From: an uncultured Pirellulaceae bacterium
GTDB lineage: Bacteria; Planctomycetota; Planctomycetia; Pirellulales; Pirellulaceae
DNA length: 64,000 nt
Direction of reading: 5' to 3'
NCBI GenBank assembly: GCA_938083195.1
Contig: CALKCK010000010.1
Span: forward strand, 104,081 to 168,080
A program made the translations under genes and the position numbers. Below are positions 16,911 to 26,150 of the stretch, piece by piece. Each line of letters opens with the position of its first letter. Positions within the stretch are counted from its first letter, which is position 1. The notes below the pieces were generated by a model that was not told the DNA's origin, ran no database searches, and saw only the letters and a list, made by a program, of their open reading frames with translations.

Positions 16911-17975
16911 TTAATTTGACGACGTATTTCCACCAGAAGAAATCGATTTACGCATTTCTGTGTCCGCTTGGACGTTCCTCAATTTATAGTAATCAAGGAT
17001 TCCCAATTTCCCACCACGAAAACTATCCGCCATCGCTTTCGGGACTTCTGCTTGGGCCGAAACAAGTTTTGCGCGACTCTCTTCGATCGCAGCACTGTTT
17101 TCCTGCTCTTGTGCGACAGCCATTGCACGGCGTCCTTCCGCTCTCGCACGGGCGACGCGAGTGTCTGCTTCGGCTTGATCCGCTCTTAGACGAGCACCGA
17201 TGTTGTCACCAACGTCAATATCCGCAATGTCAATTGAAACAATTTCAAATGCAGTTTGCGAGTCAAGTCGACGCGCCAATACCGCTTTGGAAATCATATC
17301 GGGGTTCTCAAGAACTTCGTTGTGCGTCACAGCAGAACCAATGGCACTCACGATGCCCTCACCTACCCTCGCGATAATTGTCTCTTCCGTTGCTCCACCG
17401 ATCAGCTGTTGCAAGTTGGAGCGTACCGTAACCCTTGCACGCACCTTCAATTGAATTCCATCCTTTGCAACCGCATCCAATGACCTTCGCGACGAACCTC
17501 TCGCAGGGCAGTCAATCACTCGGGGATAGACGCTAGTTTGCACCGCTTCCAAGACATTACGACCAGCAAGATCAATTGCGGTCGCTTCTCGAAAACTCAA
17601 GTTAATCGTTTTTGCTTTATTCGCAGCAATTAGGGACCGCACCACCATCGGCACGTTTCCACCTGCAAGGTAGTGAGCTTCCAATGCTTTCGTCGTCATT
17701 TCTGGCTCATCAAGACGCGCCTGCACGGCCATGATCTTACTAGGCACGATGATGCTCGCTTTTACTTTTCGAAATGACATTCCAACCAAATCGAGGAAAG
17801 AGACCTTCGCACCGGTAAAAACTGACTGGATCCACCAGCGAAAGTAAGAAAGAAAGAATATGAAAAAAATGAATAGAAAGAACAGCCCGAGCAGGACCCC
17901 GGCGATACCCAATATCTGCACCGCGGACACATCATTTTGAGCGACAATTAAATTACTGATCATAGGGTGGTTCAC
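16911..17975 (-). CDS. floA: Flotillin-like protein FloA
   Basis: FloA is a membrane scaffold of bacterial lipid-raft-like domains. The 354-residue protein has an N-terminal hydrophobic hairpin (about 18-46), an SPFH-type domain (about 60-260), then an Ala/Glu/Arg-rich coiled coil (about 265-330) with the flotillin Glu-Ala pattern. The full frame begins with GTG; an ATG four codons later is an equally possible start, and neither has a clear Shine-Dalgarno site. In many genomes floA follows an nfeD gene, but no nfeD is present here. Confidence 0.93.
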   Translation of the reverse strand: MNHPMISNLIVAQNDVSAVQILGIAGVLLGLFFLFIFFIFFLSYFRWWIQSVFTGAKVSFLDLVGMSFRKVKASIIVPSKIMAVQARLDEPEMTTKALEAHYLAGGNVPMVVRSLIAANKAKTINLSFREATAIDLAGRNVLEAVQTSVYPRVIDCPARGSSRRSLDAVAKDGIQLKVRARVTVRSNLQQLIGGATEETIIARVGEGIVSAIGSAVTHNEVLENPDMISKAVLARRLDSQTAFEIVSIDIADIDVGDNIGARLRADQAEADTRVARARAEGRRAMAVAQEQENSAAIEESRAKLVSAQAEVPKAMADSFRGGKLGILDYYKLRNVQADTEMRKSISSGGNTSSN

Positions 17976-18180
17976 TAGCGTTGTTTCACTTTGTTAAAAC
18001 TGGCAGATGACTTCTATTCTAAAAGATATTCGCTGGCAAATGTAGAGTGCGAACAAAATAAGCTAGACATCCCTAAAACGTGAGCCAGCCCCATTTTTTC
18101 AACAAATTGGGGTACACACTCAAGATTTTAGTGAAAACAAGCCAATTCACACTTGCTTCGCTGCAAAAACGAGAGCCAAA

Positions 18181-19341
18181 TTATAATTTCGTCCAGGCAG
18201 CATTATTCTTGGATGAATTGACCGCAGCCTCAATAAAGGCCATCCCTTCGACGCCGTCGGCTACCGATGGAAAGTCATATCCGTCCGGTCCGGAGTAGGC
18301 CCCGCTAACTTCATCGGCAATCGCTTCAGCGGCCCCCAAATAGACATTCGCAAATGCTTCAATGAACGCTTCTGGATGTCCGAAAGGAAGGCGGGTGTAC
18401 TTTCCACATACTTCTCCATTGTAGACATTCCCTCGCCGATGAATTTGCCGTGGCTGTTCAGCAAATTTAACAGTCAGCTCATTGGGATGTTCCTGATGCC
18501 ATTCTAAAGAGGCCTCCGTGCCATAGACCCGAATGTTTAAATTGTTTTCATCACCCGTCGAAATCTGTGACGCATACAACACGCCCTTGGCGCCGCCCTT
18601 GTACCGAATCAACAAATTGCCGTCATCGTCCAGAGGACGTCCTGGAATAAAGGTCGTCAATTCCGCCGCCAATTCATCTATCTCAAGCCCAGTAATATAA
18701 CGAGCCAAATTTTCCGCGTGAGAACCAATATCTCCAATGCAATTGGATACCCCGGAAACACCCGGATCCATCCGCCAATTCGAGATCGCTCCATCTTCCT
18801 CATCGTGAAGTGCGGTAATCGCATAACCCTGAGGGTACTCGGCAACAATTTTCAAAATCCGACCAAGCTTACCATCGGCAACCATTGCCCTGGCCTCCTT
18901 GACCATCGGATAGCCGGTGTAGTTATGCGTCAGCGCAAAAACCTTGCCGCTTGCTTCCACCACATTAGCCAACTGCACCCCCTGCTCATGAGAAAAAGCC
19001 AATGGCTTTTCGCAAATCACATTGAAGCCGGCTTCTAAAAATGTTTTCGAAACCTCGTAGTGCAGGTCATTTCTGGCAACGATTGAGACAAAATCGATTC
19101 TTTCGTCCTCGGGTAAGGCTGACTCTTTCTCTGCCATCTCCTGATAGCTTGAGTACACGCGCGAAGGTGCGAGCATGAAATCTTCACCGGAGAGTCGACT
19201 CTTTTCAGGATCGGAGGAAAAGGCTCCAGCAACCAACTGAATTTTCCCGTCCAACGCTGCAGCCATTCGGTGAACAGATCCAATAAACGCACCGCGGCCA
19301 CCGCCGACCATGCCCATGCGGAGTTTACGATTTAACGACAT
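18181..19341 (-). CDS. Gfo/Idh/MocA family oxidoreductase
   Basis: 386 residues with an NAD(P)-binding Rossmann start Val-Gly-Gly-Gly-Arg-Gly-Ala-Phe-Ile-Gly, the family Glu-Lys-Pro motif near residue 112 (the Lys is the usual active-site residue), and a C-terminal alpha/beta domain with a Gly-Asp-Ile-Gly-Ser-His stretch that supplies the catalytic His. Such enzymes oxidise or epimerise sugars and inositols. A second family member lies 79 bp upstream on the same strand, so the two may act in one carbohydrate pathway. The substrate is unknown. Confidence 0.9.
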   Translation of the reverse strand: MSLNRKLRMGMVGGGRGAFIGSVHRMAAALDGKIQLVAGAFSSDPEKSRLSGEDFMLAPSRVYSSYQEMAEKESALPEDERIDFVSIVARNDLHYEVSKTFLEAGFNVICEKPLAFSHEQGVQLANVVEASGKVFALTHNYTGYPMVKEARAMVADGKLGRILKIVAEYPQGYAITALHDEEDGAISNWRMDPGVSGVSNCIGDIGSHAENLARYITGLEIDELAAELTTFIPGRPLDDDGNLLIRYKGGAKGVLYASQISTGDENNLNIRVYGTEASLEWHQEHPNELTVKFAEQPRQIHRRGNVYNGEVCGKYTRLPFGHPEAFIEAFANVYLGAAEAIADEVSGAYSGPDGYDFPSVADGVEGMAFIEAAVNSSKNNAAWTKL

Positions 19342-19420
19342 TTTATTACCTCGGATGTATCTGAATAATTAATAAAAAAGCAGGGAGACAACTCGATCAT
19401 TTTCTGCCACCCACTTGGCT

Positions 19421-20500
19421 TCAAACTGCGATTGGCGTACCCGAGCTCGCTGAAGCGTAAATCGCGTCGATCGTTCGCATCAAACTTAACGCTTGCTCTG
19501 GCGTATTTAATGGAGCTTCGGTGCCTTCAATGGCACCAATAAAATTGGCAGCCGAGCGAATCCGCCCCATGTCCTCACAGGCTTCGACTTCGATCGTCTT
19601 GTCTACTGATTTACCGTCTTCTTGAACGTAAATCTCACAGGTGTCAATCGCGGTCTCATCCAGTCCGTCCGTTCCAAACAATCGCTCCACCTTGCCTCCA
19701 CCCTTACTCCCCTGAAATACAACCGACACCTCTTCCCGCTTAACCATCTCAGCCCACGAGACCTGCAACGAAAGGACCTGTCCAGTTTTAAACGTCACAA
19801 AACCATGGGCCGCCGCTTCGACATCGTTCACCCCGTCTGCATTATCAGGAATGCCCCAAGGGCCTTTGAAATTTTTATCGTCGATGAAGTCATTAAATGT
19901 CTGCCCAAGAACAAAAGCTGGCTCGGGGTAACCCATGAAATGCATTGCGAGGTCAACCATGTGGAGCAGATCAATGAGAGGCCCGCCACCCGAAAGAGCT
20001 TTGGTCGTAAACCAACCTCCAAACCCAGGAATACCGGTGCGTCGAATCCACTTTGCCTGAGCCGAGTTGATTGTCCCAAGAGAACCGTCGCTGAGTCGCT
20101 CCATCATCTGATAAGACTCTGGACGGGCACGATTGTTAAAATTAAACATCAACTTCTTACCCGCCTTTTCAGCAGCGGCGATCATCAGTTCAACTTCGCC
20201 CGCATTTAACGCTGGCGGTTTTTCACAAAAAACATGCTTCCCCGCATTAAGGCACTGAATCGCTAATGAGGCGTGAAATTTATTGGGAACGATAATACTG
20301 ACGGCATCGGCGTCCGATTCAGCCAACATTGCCTCTACATCCTTGTAGACATTCGGAATTTCCCATTCCTGGGCGGCAGCGGCAGCAGCAGCTTCATTCA
20401 TATCGGCCAAAGCTACGATCGTTGCCCCCGCTTGCTTGAATCCACCGGCATGGTACTGGAGCATTCCACCCGCTCCGATAATTGCAACTTTGGTCGACAT
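19421..20500 (-). CDS. Gfo/Idh/MocA family oxidoreductase
   Basis: 359 residues. The Rossmann motif Gly-Ala-Gly-Gly-Met is at residues 9-13, Cys-Glu-Lys-Pro-Pro near 93-97, and the C-terminal substrate domain has Gly-Gly-Gly-Pro-Leu-Ile-Asp-Leu-Leu-His, whose final histidine corresponds to the catalytic one. It is clearly diverged from its downstream neighbour, so the pair is not a recent duplication. A strong terminator at 20718-20757 separates it from the next upstream minus-strand gene, so this transcript starts in the 224 bp between the two. Confidence 0.9.
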   Translation of the reverse strand: MSTKVAIIGAGGMLQYHAGGFKQAGATIVALADMNEAAAAAAAQEWEIPNVYKDVEAMLAESDADAVSIIVPNKFHASLAIQCLNAGKHVFCEKPPALNAGEVELMIAAAEKAGKKLMFNFNNRARPESYQMMERLSDGSLGTINSAQAKWIRRTGIPGFGGWFTTKALSGGGPLIDLLHMVDLAMHFMGYPEPAFVLGQTFNDFIDDKNFKGPWGIPDNADGVNDVEAAAHGFVTFKTGQVLSLQVSWAEMVKREEVSVVFQGSKGGGKVERLFGTDGLDETAIDTCEIYVQEDGKSVDKTIEVEACEDMGRIRSAANFIGAIEGTEAPLNTPEQALSLMRTIDAIYASASSGTPIAV

Positions 20501-20717
20501 ACTTTCGTTCTCTCTAAGATTTATATTTTGGGAAACAAGCGTTTGAGAAATAGTTTTCTAACAGATTCTCGCTTGCATTTCACCAATCCCCTCCGCGTCC
20601 GAAAAAAAACTCCCTCGCAAGCGAATTTTTCGCTAGGAAACTTGCAAATAACTGAAAAACCTCTGAACGCGATTACATTACAGAACTCCTGCTTTCCTTT
20701 TCAGCATCACTCAAAGA

Positions 20718-20757
20718 GCAAAAAAAAACGGTCGATTCAAATTGAATCGACCGTTTT
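20718..20757 (-). terminator. Strong Rho-independent terminator
   Basis: A perfect inverted repeat (AAAACGGTCGATTCAA at 20725-20740, TTGAATCGACCGTTTT at 20742-20757, one base between) makes a stem of about 15 bp. On the minus strand it runs straight into T residues. It lies 67 bp after the stop at 20824 and ends that gene's transcript. Confidence 0.88.
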
Positions 20758-20823
20758 CGAACTAATAGGATTGGCAACCGCAGTGGAAGCAAAATTGCCC
20801 ATCTCAATAAAGCAATATCAGGA

Positions 20824-21660
20824 TTAAACAGGAGCCAATTCAGCCAAACGCTTTAGCGCATCTAACAATGCAACCATGTCGTTGCGGCTAATCTCGTCCC
20901 ACTCCTCCGCTTTGTGTTTGATAATCGCAACTTTAAAATCGCTGGCCGCTTCCATGACATCGTCCGGCAAGTCAGTGAAAGACTCAAAAGGCCGAACTTC
21001 ATGCGGCGGTTCAACTTCCGTATCGGATTTCGATTCGTCGTCGAGCGTTGCTGTACTCGAGGACGAACTACCCGCTGGTCGCTCATCATCACCCCAATCC
21101 GGACCCTCGTGCACAGGACCTTCCATGTAGTCCCGATCGTTACTACGAGCATTCTCAGAAAGAGCAAGAGATTGTGTCTCCTCTGCTGATTCCGAAACTA
21201 TGATTTCTGAATCCATTGGCTCATTGCCAACTTTCCCAAGGGTTTCCCATCGCTGTTTTCGCATCCCCGAAACAGACCATTTATTTTGAACCACACCCTC
21301 GAGCCACATCTCCGAATCGTCCCATTCGAGCGCCGCGTAAAAGTGACTCCAGAAAACGCCATCATACTCCCGATAGACGTGCCCAAATCTTTCAAACGTC
21401 CGACGTAGACGACCAACATGCTGTGGCGTCACGCCTCCAACCAATTGGCTCCAAGCCTCATCCGAATAGTCCGTCACTGGAACATCATTCGACTTTAAAG
21501 AATCACGCCACTGGAAGATAATCTCACCCTTATCCCAGTTGGTCGTTGAAATCAGCCGATTCCATTGCCCAATAAACGGCTCTGACTTCGTCGTCGCGTT
21601 TTCGCTGACAACAACCTTGGATTCCTCAACGGCAACGGCGGCTTCAGGCTGGTTTTCCAT
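20824..21660 (-). CDS. Conserved protein of unknown function with DNA-binding-like N-terminal domain
   Basis: 278 residues, soluble. After a 25-residue variable leader, residues about 28-135 form a compact Trp- and Arg-rich domain (Ile-Gly-Gln-Trp-Asn-Arg-Leu, then Gly-Gly-Val-Thr-Pro-Gln-His-Val-Gly-Arg-Leu-Arg-Arg). The second stretch reads like a helix-turn-helix recognition region. Residues about 155-225 are acidic, Ser/Asp/Glu-rich and probably disordered, followed by a C-terminal helical segment. No catalytic motif is seen. I recognise no named family. A DNA-associated or regulatory role is only a guess. Monocistronic, with its own terminator. Confidence 0.7.
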   Translation of the reverse strand: MENQPEAAVAVEESKVVVSENATTKSEPFIGQWNRLISTTNWDKGEIIFQWRDSLKSNDVPVTDYSDEAWSQLVGGVTPQHVGRLRRTFERFGHVYREYDGVFWSHFYAALEWDDSEMWLEGVVQNKWSVSGMRKQRWETLGKVGNEPMDSEIIVSESAEETQSLALSENARSNDRDYMEGPVHEGPDWGDDERPAGSSSSSTATLDDESKSDTEVEPPHEVRPFESFTDLPDDVMEAASDFKVAIIKHKAEEWDEISRNDMVALLDALKRLAELAPV

Positions 21661-22037
21661 AGTCTGTTCTATCGCTTAGATGTTTGATCGGTTGATTAGA
21701 TCGACATTCGAATCTTCTCTTCAGAAACAAAGCGTAACCGGATCAGTGCTGGTGAAAAGCCAAAAAAAGAAAAATCCAACAAGACATTTTTCGAAGCGAA
21801 TCGAAATCGCCAGAAGCCAAGTTTGCACGGACTAAATTGCTCTTCACAACTTCCCGACAACAAGATTGTCAGATAAAGCTAAACGAATATGCAGATTAGC
21901 GCAGGGGGCCAACGTCGTGGAAAACATGTTGAAGGATGCAGCGAAGTGCTGCACCGAAGAGCCAATTCCAATGCCAGTGAGTGATTTCAAGAAACCGATT
22001 CGGGAAAATCGACTCTACTAACGCTGACCGACTGACT
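21661..22037. other. Intergenic region, 377 bp
   Basis: Lies between the unknown 278-residue gene and the putative anti-sigma gene, both leftward. It should hold the promoter of the former. No RNA gene, repeat or convincing hairpin was seen. A short open frame at 21896-22090 overlaps the next gene and looks spurious. Confidence 0.4.
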
Positions 22038-23072
22038 CTATCGCTGGCTGGGAGATTGAATGAGGAGCAAACACTCGACCGGTTCGCCACCCTGCTCCTG
22101 GTCGTCCAACTTGAACCAATCGTTCAAGTCATTGATCTCCCGGGCAATCTCTGCCGATCCGCTAAAATCTCTTGGCTGAAGTTGCAATGCCGACGACTCT
22201 TCCGTCTTGGCAGACTTTGAGTTGCTAATTGCACGCGATCCAAGTTGCCCCGGCATGGTAAACGCAGTCACCGTCACCGACTCATGATCGGCGATTTCAC
22301 TGATTGCATTCTGCATGCTCGCCTTTTCGCTCACGACATGAATCGCTTCCATTCCCTGTTTCGCCTGGGCAATCAAGTTCCCACCGTCCAGCGTTTTACC
22401 TTTGGAGTCGACAATGCGTATTTCATGTCGACTCAAGATAGCTTCAAGATCTGACAAAGCCGCATTCCGAATCAACAAAACTTGCTCGACGCCACGAGAC
22501 TTTGTCACAGTCGAGGCCATCCTGGGAGAGCGACCGGGATTTCGAGGCAACGAACTATTTCTCGGGGCAATGATCGGCTTGGGCCTTTCCTTCGGCGGGG
22601 GTACTGTGGGGTCGCGATCAGCGGCCTCTTTAACAACCAAAGCAGCCTGTTGATCATGCCCATCTCCCACCAAACTCGGAAAGACAAACAAAGTTAGCAA
22701 AAGCAGTGCAGCCAAAGCGGCAATCCCGCCCATTCCAATTCTTTGACTGTCCCAAATAGAAGCCGCCGCTGATGGACTGCGTTGAGTAGCTACTGCAGCC
22801 GTAGCTACTGCAGCCGCATCAATTTTCGATCGAACCCCCGCTGAGAATTCCGCTCCCAAACTATAGGTAGGCAACCGCCCGAACGAATCACTCGATTCTC
22901 GCCACTGGTCGAGTAATCCACGCAAATTTGGATTTTCGACCAGCATCGTTTCGACGTCAGCCCGCTCCGCTGGATCCAACTCATTATCGAAATAAGCGGT
23001 CAACAATCGCTCGACGTTCAGTCGATCGAAATTGCTTTCGTTAAATTCGTCTTCGTTGAGATTGCCTGTCAT
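22038..23072 (-). CDS. Putative membrane anti-sigma factor
   Basis: 344 residues. The N terminus (about 18-85) has the Leu-Leu-Thr-Ala-Tyr-Phe-Asp-Asn-Glu-Leu-Asp-Pro-Ala-Glu-Arg signature of anti-sigma domains, but the His-x3-Cys-x2-Cys zinc ligands of the ZAS type are absent. One transmembrane helix lies at about 114-134, followed by a roughly 200-residue extracytoplasmic domain. The gene starts 60 bp after an ECF sigma factor gene on the same strand, which is the typical pairing. A 15-bp tandem repeat encodes Ala-Val-Ala-Thr twice near residues 87-96. It presumably holds the sigma factor inactive until an envelope signal. Confidence 0.75.
   Translation of the reverse strand: MTGNLNEDEFNESNFDRLNVERLLTAYFDNELDPAERADVETMLVENPNLRGLLDQWRESSDSFGRLPTYSLGAEFSAGVRSKIDAAAVATAAVATQRSPSAAASIWDSQRIGMGGIAALAALLLLTLFVFPSLVGDGHDQQAALVVKEAADRDPTVPPPKERPKPIIAPRNSSLPRNPGRSPRMASTVTKSRGVEQVLLIRNAALSDLEAILSRHEIRIVDSKGKTLDGGNLIAQAKQGMEAIHVVSEKASMQNAISEIADHESVTVTAFTMPGQLGSRAISNSKSAKTEESSALQLQPRDFSGSAEIAREINDLNDWFKLDDQEQGGEPVECLLLIQSPSQR
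22786..22815 (-). repeat. In-frame 15-bp tandem duplication in the anti-sigma gene
   Basis: GTAGCTACTGCAGCC occurs twice head to tail (22786-22800 and 22801-22815) without a mismatch. Being a multiple of three it keeps the frame and lengthens the Ala-rich stretch just before the membrane helix. It may vary in copy number between strains. Confidence 0.8.
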
Positions 23073-23132
23073 TGTTCTAATTCACCACGCAACCAAGAAA
23101 TTTTGCACCGTCTCGCTTCATCGCCGTTATTA

Positions 23133-23714
23133 TCAATCGCTACTTTGATCCATGACCTTTTCCAAGAGCTCACGCAACCGAATCCTCGCTCGGTGCAATC
23201 GACTCCGCACCGTACCAACTGGCAAATCCAGAATTTCGGCAATCGCATCATAATCAAGCTCTTCCATCTCTCTTAAAACCAAAATCGAACGGTGTTCGCC
23301 CGAAAGCCGATCGAGCGCCTCGTAAAGCTGAACCGCCTCTTCCCGTTTCTCAATCGAATCGTTCGGCAAAGGCCCACTGTCTGGAAAATCCAATCGCACC
23401 CTCGCGTCGTCACCATCGAGTGATACGCCACGCTTTCTTCGACGCAACCTCGTGATCGCTACGTTATAAGCAATGCGGTATAGCCAAGTAAAAAAAGCAC
23501 TTTTACCTTGAAAAGAATCCAGCTTCGAAAAGGCCAACACAAAAGCATCCTGGACCACGTCTTCCGCTTCAGACTCGTTTCTAAGGATCTGAACCATGCC
23601 GTTATAAAGGCGGTCTTGGTATTTTCTGACCAAAAAACCAAAGGACTCGGTGTCCCCGTCGATAGTTCGACAGATCCACTCGCGATCCTCGTGTTTTGCC
23701 CTCGGATTGTTCAT
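23133..23714 (-). CDS. RNA polymerase ECF sigma factor (SigE-like)
   Basis: 193 residues with sigma region 2 (about 25-95: Leu-Val-Arg-Lys-Tyr-Gln-Asp-Arg-Leu-Tyr, then Glu-Asp-Val-Val-Gln-Asp-Ala-Phe, then Phe-Thr-Trp-Leu-Tyr-Arg-Ile-Ala) and region 4 (about 135-185: a helix-turn-helix ending Gly-Thr-Val-Arg-Ser-Arg-Leu-His-Arg-Ala-Arg). No region 3 or 1.1 is present, as in group 4 sigma factors. It precedes a putative membrane anti-sigma gene by 60 bp, implying control by an envelope signal. An own-promoter motif could not be identified. Confidence 0.92.
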   Translation of the reverse strand: MNNPRAKHEDREWICRTIDGDTESFGFLVRKYQDRLYNGMVQILRNESEAEDVVQDAFVLAFSKLDSFQGKSAFFTWLYRIAYNVAITRLRRRKRGVSLDGDDARVRLDFPDSGPLPNDSIEKREEAVQLYEALDRLSGEHRSILVLREMEELDYDAIAEILDLPVGTVRSRLHRARIRLRELLEKVMDQSSD

Positions 23715-23833
23715 CGCTTTGACTCTATAAGCACTGTTTTAGTTCCCAAAAAACAGTAAACAGACGGTGATTGTCATCAATGCCAGCTATCACTACGGCA
23801 ATTGTAGCTAAATTTGCGAATAAAATCCGAGAT

Positions 23834-25135
23834 TTAAGCAAGCAAAACCAGCTTTGCACTCGGTCGCCTCGCATAAGCCAGAAGAGAAACACCCAGAATA
23901 ATCATCGCGACACTGATTAATTGAGAAATCGTAAGCCCAGTGCCAAGCTGACCTTTTTCGTCGATGCGGATCAATTCCATCAAAAACCGACCGATTGAAT
24001 ACAGAATCAACATCAAGGCAAACACCTCTCCGTCGTACTTCCGCACCGTCCAGTAAAACCACAAAACCAGGCATAACAAAAATGCATTAATGGCACTGTA
24101 GATCTGCGTGGGATAGACGGCCTTCGATCGAGCTGGCAAATCGGCCACCGGCACTGCGATCGACGGCATTCCCACTCCGTCATTACGTCTACTCTCGAGA
24201 CTTATCAACAACGCAATCGACTCGGAACCATCTTTTTTCTCGAAACGAACGTACCGCTCGTCGGGTGCACTGATCGAAAATTCATCTCCCACTTGCACCC
24301 CCTCCTTTGCCGCCAGACTGCCTTCCTCAACCGCCTCAGCAATCCACCGAAAACCAGACTGCGAATCAAGATTTTCCGTCGCTTTAATTCCAATCAACGC
24401 ACCACTATCCAGTTGCGCCATGTAGGGCGGTGAACCTGGAGGAAAAGTCACACTCGGAAGTGGAGCCTCACAGATTCCCCCGTAACAGCAGCCATTCATC
24501 AAACAGCCAAGTCGACCGATCGCCAGGCCAAGTGCCATACCGGGAGCAATCAAGTCGGCAGTTCTAGCCAATGGGAGCTTATTTAATTTCAGATAAGCTA
24601 CGCCAGCAATCATCCCCCCAATCAAGCTTCCATAGACAACGAGCCCCCCTTTGGTCATATCCACTACAGCTAAAAGGAGCTGGCCAAACGAGGCACCGCT
24701 GGCAAGAAAATCATCAGATTTTTGAATCACATAGAAAATTCGTGCGCCCGCAATACCGACAAGAATCATCCAAAAACCAAGGCTAATGACTTGATCGGAA
24801 GTTAGCCCGACGTAGGGAGCCCGAAAGATTGCCAACGCGAACCCTGAAACGATGGCGCACACGAGAAAAATACCGTAACCGCGAATCGCAAGCCCAATTG
24901 TTATCGACGGTCCCGTTGGGTCCTCCGGATTAATTCCAGAAATCTCAAGCACCGGCAAAACAAAGTGAATCATTAAGGCGACCGCGGCAAAAACCGGTAC
25001 AAAACTCCATACCTCCTGACCAGCTCCGTGTTTCATCAACAGAAAACCGAGAATTGCTACGCCAATCACCAGCCACGCGGCCAACAATGGCCCTTCAAAC
25101 ACCCAATGCGGAATGAAAATTAGTGTTTGATTCAT
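23834..25135 (-). CDS. lgt: Prolipoprotein diacylglyceryl transferase with PDZ-like insert
   Basis: Lgt moves diacylglycerol from phosphatidylglycerol to the lipobox cysteine, the first step of lipoprotein maturation. The family signature Gly-Arg-x-Gly-Cys-x-x-Asn-Gly-Cys-Cys-Tyr-Gly-Gly lies at residues 207-220. Ile-Arg-Gly-Tyr-Gly-Ile (84-89) and Gly-Arg-Phe-Leu-Met-Glu (382-387) also match. At 433 residues it is much longer than the roughly 270-290 usual. The extra length comes from an N-terminal extension and an insert at about 241-335 that contains a PDZ-like pattern (Val-Glu-Glu-Gly-Ser-Leu-Ala-Ala...Gly-Val-Gln-Val-Gly-Asp). The usual His-Pro-Thr-Gln motif reads Tyr-Pro-Thr-Gln at 341. 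Confidence 0.93.
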   Translation of the reverse strand: MNQTLIFIPHWVFEGPLLAAWLVIGVAILGFLLMKHGAGQEVWSFVPVFAAVALMIHFVLPVLEISGINPEDPTGPSITIGLAIRGYGIFLVCAIVSGFALAIFRAPYVGLTSDQVISLGFWMILVGIAGARIFYVIQKSDDFLASGASFGQLLLAVVDMTKGGLVVYGSLIGGMIAGVAYLKLNKLPLARTADLIAPGMALGLAIGRLGCLMNGCCYGGICEAPLPSVTFPPGSPPYMAQLDSGALIGIKATENLDSQSGFRWIAEAVEEGSLAAKEGVQVGDEFSISAPDERYVRFEKKDGSESIALLISLESRRNDGVGMPSIAVPVADLPARSKAVYPTQIYSAINAFLLCLVLWFYWTVRKYDGEVFALMLILYSIGRFLMELIRIDEKGQLGTGLTISQLISVAMIILGVSLLAYARRPSAKLVLLA

Positions 25136-25284
25136 ACGTGTTTTCTCAATTAGTCAATCCGAACACTCCCGGCAACCAATCTCAGTTCGCCGTGCATTCC
25201 TGTCGTCCAAATTAGAACCGAAAGTTAACGGTTTCGGATAGAGTGGTTTGGATTCACCGGGCGGCCCACACTATCCTTAAAAAA

Positions 25285-26139
25285 TCAACCTTCTGAAAAT
25301 ACTCGATTGTCAAGCAATCGAGTTTCGCCAACATAGGCGGCAATCAATGCGACTGCCGGCAAAACAATTGGATCGGCCATCTCCAAAGAATCGGGATGAG
25401 CAATTATCGCATAATCAATCCGCTCCACTCCAGAATCAATCAGCATTTGTCTCATTTCAGTGACCACCTCAAATCCGTCTCGCTGTCCAGATTTAATCTG
25501 GGCCTCAACGTGGAGGAGTGTTGTATTTAAGGACAAAGCAATCGTTCGTTGCTCGGGGGAAAGAAATACATTTCTCGAACTCAATGCCAATCCGTCCTGA
25601 TCTCGAACAATTGGACATACGCTAATTTCTGTGGGCACATTTAGATCTCTGACCATCTGCCGAATCACCATCGCCTGCTGATAGTCCTTTTGCCCAAAAT
25701 ACGCCCTATCGGCACAGGTCATATTCAAAATTTTGAGGACTACCGTTACGACGCCGCCGAAATGGGTAGGACGAAATTCTCCTTCGAGACGGCGGCCAAC
25801 AGCGGGGGCCACAACACTGGTCGTAAAATCGTCCGGATAAACCTCTTCCCGAGGCGGGGCAAAAACGTAACCCACGCCCTCCGCGGCGAGTCTTTCGACG
25901 TCACTTTCCAAGGTTCTTGGGTAACGTGACAAATCCTCCTGAGGAGCAAACTGAGTCGGATTTAAGAAAATTGTGACGATCGTATCGTCATTGTCCGCCA
26001 GCGAAGCCCTCGCAAGACTAAGATGCCCTTCGTGCAACGCACCCATCGTTGGAACAACACCAATCGTGCGGCCGCTTTTCCTCAGTCCTCGCACGACCTC
26101 TGAAAGCTCCGTGACAGTGGTTATGATTTCAACCTTCAA
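25285..26139 (-). CDS. panC: Pantoate--beta-alanine ligase
   Basis: PanC joins pantoate and beta-alanine with ATP to make pantothenate. The 284-residue product has Pro-Thr-Met-Gly-Ala-Leu-His-Glu-Gly-His (first ATP-binding segment, about 29-38), Phe-Leu-Asn-Pro-Thr-Gln-Phe, Phe-Gly-Gln-Lys-Asp-Tyr-Gln-Gln, and the Leu-Ser-Ser-Arg-Asn motif that takes the place of a class I KMSKS loop. The start is TTG, supported by a GAGGAG five bases upstream and by the Lys-Val-Glu-Ile-Ile-Thr N terminus. No panB or panD is nearby. Confidence 0.95.
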   Translation of the reverse strand: MKVEIITTVTELSEVVRGLRKSGRTIGVVPTMGALHEGHLSLARASLADNDDTIVTIFLNPTQFAPQEDLSRYPRTLESDVERLAAEGVGYVFAPPREEVYPDDFTTSVVAPAVGRRLEGEFRPTHFGGVVTVVLKILNMTCADRAYFGQKDYQQAMVIRQMVRDLNVPTEISVCPIVRDQDGLALSSRNVFLSPEQRTIALSLNTTLLHVEAQIKSGQRDGFEVVTEMRQMLIDSGVERIDYAIIAHPDSLEMADPIVLPAVALIAAYVGETRLLDNRVFSEG

Positions 26140-26144
26140 AATAA

Positions 26145-26150
26145 CTCCTC
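26145..26150 (-). promoter_or_regulatory. Shine-Dalgarno site that fixes the TTG start of panC
   Basis: GAGGAG on the minus strand sits five bases before TTG at 26139-26137. There is no ATG or GTG in the first family-conserved residues, so the TTG is the likely start. Confidence 0.75.
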
